64,000 nucleotides of DNA from Plebeiibacterium marinum (lineage in GTDB: Bacteria; Bacteroidota; Bacteroidia; Bacteroidales; Marinilabiliaceae). The DNA is taken from positions 50,925 through 114,924 of the forward strand of contig NZ_JAPDPI010000014.1 in the NCBI RefSeq assembly GCF_026013615.1, written 5' to 3'. Both the position numbers and the translations under genes were made by a program. Of this stretch, positions 63,001 to 64,000 are shown in pieces. The notes under the pieces are model-generated. The model saw only the letters and a program-made list of their open reading frames with translations. It searched no databases and had not been told where the DNA came from. Each line of letters begins with the position of its first letter. The first letter of the stretch is position 1.

Positions 63001-63947
63001 AGAATCCTTATGCTCCATCATCGGTGAAGCTTCGCTTTGCCATATCGGACAGTCGTAAATACATCGTTCTCCCTGCATCGGGCGATACCGCTAAAGAAAT
63101 TGAGCGTGTCATGAGCCGTAGTATGCAGCTCACAACAGGTCAAAAAGAAAGTTTGATTGAGCGTTGGGATGAAGCCATTAAGGACTTCACAGCAGACCGA
63201 CAAACCCGATACATCGTAACAGGAAACATATTACAAGGCTCTGCGGACTTTCCGGGCAAGTTGGTGAGCTTCACCACCAAAGGCAGAGGTGTTCAAAAAG
63301 GTATTTTAATGAGTGAGGCATGGTCGCCAGATAACAACGATAATAAAGCAGATAACTATGTTGTAGCTCCAATTGCCAAACTGCAAAAGCACATTATGAG
63401 CCTTCGCAACGGGGCTACCATTGCGACCGAAAACAGGATTACAATAGCCAGGCATTATGATGGCTCTTTTAAGGTCATCATGCCTAAAACCAAAACACAT
63501 ATCCCCATTTACACCGATAAAGAAGTGGTGAAGCTTCTGGTTAATAATCGGGATGGTTTTGAAATGGTATCGGGCAATATGAGGGCTTCCGTTGAAGAAA
63601 GCAAGATGCCCAAACTTCTTAATCTGCTTGGTGAGCGATTCAGTTTATCGGTTAAAATTCCTCGCCATTACTACGATGAGTTTTTGGATAAAGGAACAAA
63701 GCGAAGCAATACAACCGATAGCCTTACCAATGAAGCAATGAAGATGTTTGAGCAAGACAAAAAGGAATTTCCCAAACGACTGGCCAAACAAAAGCAATCC
63801 GCACCCAAGGGCAAGAAAATAAGCATCGACAACGGCAAGCAACTGAAACTTGTGAAGCTTCGTGCAAAGGCAATCCTGATTAAGCAGAAACAGCTTCGGG
63901 CAGTTGCCGGGCTTGGTACTCATCCTAAAATCAAGACCATACTATGA
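60000..63947 (+). CDS. Strawberry-notch-type SF2 helicase with C-terminal tag
   Basis: 1315 residues. Walker A variant GDQTGIGKGRTAAALIRYG near residues 149-166, DEAH box at 277-280 (IIIMDEAHNASGSS), motif III CFLSATFAKRPD and motif VI QKRGRINRTGQ, all of the strawberry-notch/DarB-like family. A long C-terminal part has coiled coil and beta regions. The tag KLRAKAILIKQKQL is at residues 1286-1299, just before the end. In phage P1 the related DarB is packed in the virion and protects injected DNA; here methyltransferases are separate genes upstream. Confidence 0.87.
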   Translation: MKQTIAFSKSSITIKFGSVPPKHISARLIELGFKTTNNKSFVRTKKLAQNEHEYLQGMFGHKGLGMAYIPTAEKGFILDTTVPDSMGHEMHIAIRKVKKSIGMPLFDYACEKLDYSNDELVKSLSCEQIDAVSLAIYNIEKRGQGIIVGDQTGIGKGRTAAALIRYGVKSGLQPVFLSEKPNLFTDLYRDLSDIGSSALVPFIVNTKESKTNVKDKSGEVIYTAPEKPTQERIIKGKKVPNNYNFVCATYSQFNQPKKPAKQEFLNAASSGNIIIMDEAHNASGSSNTGEFMQDVLRQTKGVCFLSATFAKRPDNMPIYAQKTSMSDANMSKEDLVEAITKGGVALQEVLAAQLVSEGQMIRRERSFEGVEVNYIELKEKAKEQAETADKITSIIRDIIGFQEKYINKQVDELDKIAAAESKEVETRKGTEKAGVDNIPYFSKVFNVINQLLFSLNAADVADHAINRLKEGKKPIIAFASTMGSFLEGMAKPDDVINGDFSTVLEKGLDSVLRYTEKDIDGESQGKQFNIADLSEDAQLAYYDIIRRIEQASTGITISPLDLIIQKIKEAGYSVGEVTGRKLCVQYNSTKAKNTTALVMSRKKENTADLFRQFNDNEIDCLLINQSGSTGASAHAIVTDKVPAEKVKQRVMVILQPELNINTEIQKRGRINRTGQIMKPIYDYIISSIPAQKRFMMMLKKKLKSLDANTTSNQKSSKSQLESDDFLNKYGDKVVRQYMLENEELNKALDNPLKFEGKESDETPSEGDASKVTGRVAVLSVKEQEKFYQEVIERYNDYIEYLKQADEYDLEVEVLNLKAESLEKRVVIAGKGGRSVFGNDTFLEKCECNVLKKPYGKAELEKLIQKQLNGKHPDSVSEEIVSSHEKWVLTKLNSDLKDLETKYLELQAGIISEKGYQKIPVFDKAAQQDYIAERTEEIEEGKQAEITKTKTQSENRKRYLNNFFKFFKVGHGYFYPAVSFETDSSDNSYCVFLGFDINPKRKNPYAPSSVKLRFAISDSRKYIVLPASGDTAKEIERVMSRSMQLTTGQKESLIERWDEAIKDFTADRQTRYIVTGNILQGSADFPGKLVSFTTKGRGVQKGILMSEAWSPDNNDNKADNYVVAPIAKLQKHIMSLRNGATIATENRITIARHYDGSFKVIMPKTKTHIPIYTDKEVVKLLVNNRDGFEMVSGNMRASVEESKMPKLLNLLGERFSLSVKIPRHYYDEFLDKGTKRSNTTDSLTNEAMKMFEQDKKEFPKRLAKQKQSAPKGKKISIDNGKQLKLVKLRAKAILIKQKQLRAVAGLGTHPKIKTIL
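63855..63896 (+). other. Shared basic tag, copy 4 (C-terminus of the helicase)
   Basis: Encodes KLRAKAILIKQKQL, identical in protein to copy 1 but with different codons (e.g. GCA/GCT, ATT/ATA). Confidence 0.85.
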
Positions 63948-64000
63948 CGGAAAAGGAGTTTTATAAAAAGTACAAAGCCATCCACAAGGATATTCGCACC
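63944..64000 (+). CDS. Start of a further gene, cut by the window edge
   Basis: ATG at 63944 overlaps the helicase stop by four bases (ATGA). The 19 visible residues (MTEKEFYKKYKAIHKDIRT) are basic and helical; nothing more can be said. Confidence 0.6.
   Translation, partial: MTEKEFYKKYKAIHKDIRT

Larger units (their letters stand above)
15288..64000. mobile_element. Left part of a large integrated virus-like element carrying defence cargo
   Basis: From about 15.3 kb on, the gene content changes from housekeeping genes to replication, antirepressor, defence, virion-like and polyvalent modification genes, nearly all on the plus strand and tightly packed. No integrase, terminase, portal, major tail or conjugation gene is visible, so the type of element is uncertain: an integrated tailless virus, or a virus-plasmid hybrid. 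The right end lies beyond the window. The exact left end is inferred, not proven. Confidence 0.65.

Noticed and set aside
15288..64000. Conjugative element
   Set aside because: An RteC-like and an excisionase-like gene hinted at it, but no relaxase, coupling protein or tra genes are visible in the window; the antirepressor, fibre and muramidase favour a virus. It cannot be fully excluded because the right end is missing.

Overview
The window reads as a Bacteroidota chromosome, probably from a Bacteroidales or Marinilabiliales-type marine or sediment bacterium, carrying the left part of a large integrated, virus-like element. Evidence for Bacteroidota: an Oar-like TonB-dependent receptor, a DUF3078 outer-membrane protein, an LptD-like protein with TAnnTTTG-type promoter boxes nearby, an RteC-like protein, a DUF4248-like protein and almost no Shine-Dalgarno sequences. 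The genus cannot be fixed from sequence alone.

Region 1 (1-14961) is ordinary chromosome: a LacI regulator with a clear operator, beta-carbonic anhydrase, DUF3078 protein, small MscS channel, GntR regulator with a sugar-binding-type sensor domain, cell-wall amidase, LptD-like protein, RidA, an SLC13/RCK transporter and an Oar-like receptor.

Region 2 (about 15288-24430) looks like the left end and replication/regulation module of the element: an array of 11-bp repeats with an adjoining inverted repeat, an RteC-like protein, excisionase-like HTH, DUF4406 protein, P22-type antirepressor, a large DnaG-type primase fused to an ATPase, an origin-like block (nested inverted repeats around four GAGGGA iterons at exact 11-bp spacing), a strongly structured RNA with a possible pseudoknot, and small genes including a true J-domain protein. 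No integrase, terminase, portal or tail gene was seen in the window, so the element must continue past 64000.

Region 3 (24549-45809) is an AT-rich defence and chaperone cargo. An XRE regulator leads a type I restriction operon (HsdM, HsdS) whose HsdR lies 7 kb downstream, with a SIR2-HerA pair, McrB-McrC and a further PD-(D/E)XK-type nuclease between them. After a hairpin comes a compact five-gene operon: J-like/CFI-box protein, membrane coiled-coil protein with a GrpE-like C-terminus, divergent Hsp70, pseudokinase-AAA+ fusion and TerB-like protein. I read it as a membrane-linked Hsp70 machine with its own AAA+ unfoldase. It is my main candidate for an undescribed system.

Region 4 (45960-57132) looks like a virion module without tailed-phage genes: a LEA14/transglutaminase-like membrane protein, several small single-TM proteins, an acidic/arginine-rich beta protein with its own strong terminator (best capsid candidate), other beta-rich proteins, a P5-like muramidase and a fibre-like protein with nine 49-residue repeats. 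Region 5 (57146-64000) holds an N6-adenine-type methyltransferase, two C5-type methyltransferases and a strawberry-notch helicase. All four share a 14-residue basic tag (consensus KLRAKAILIKQKQL) at different places, suggesting a common docking or packaging signal.
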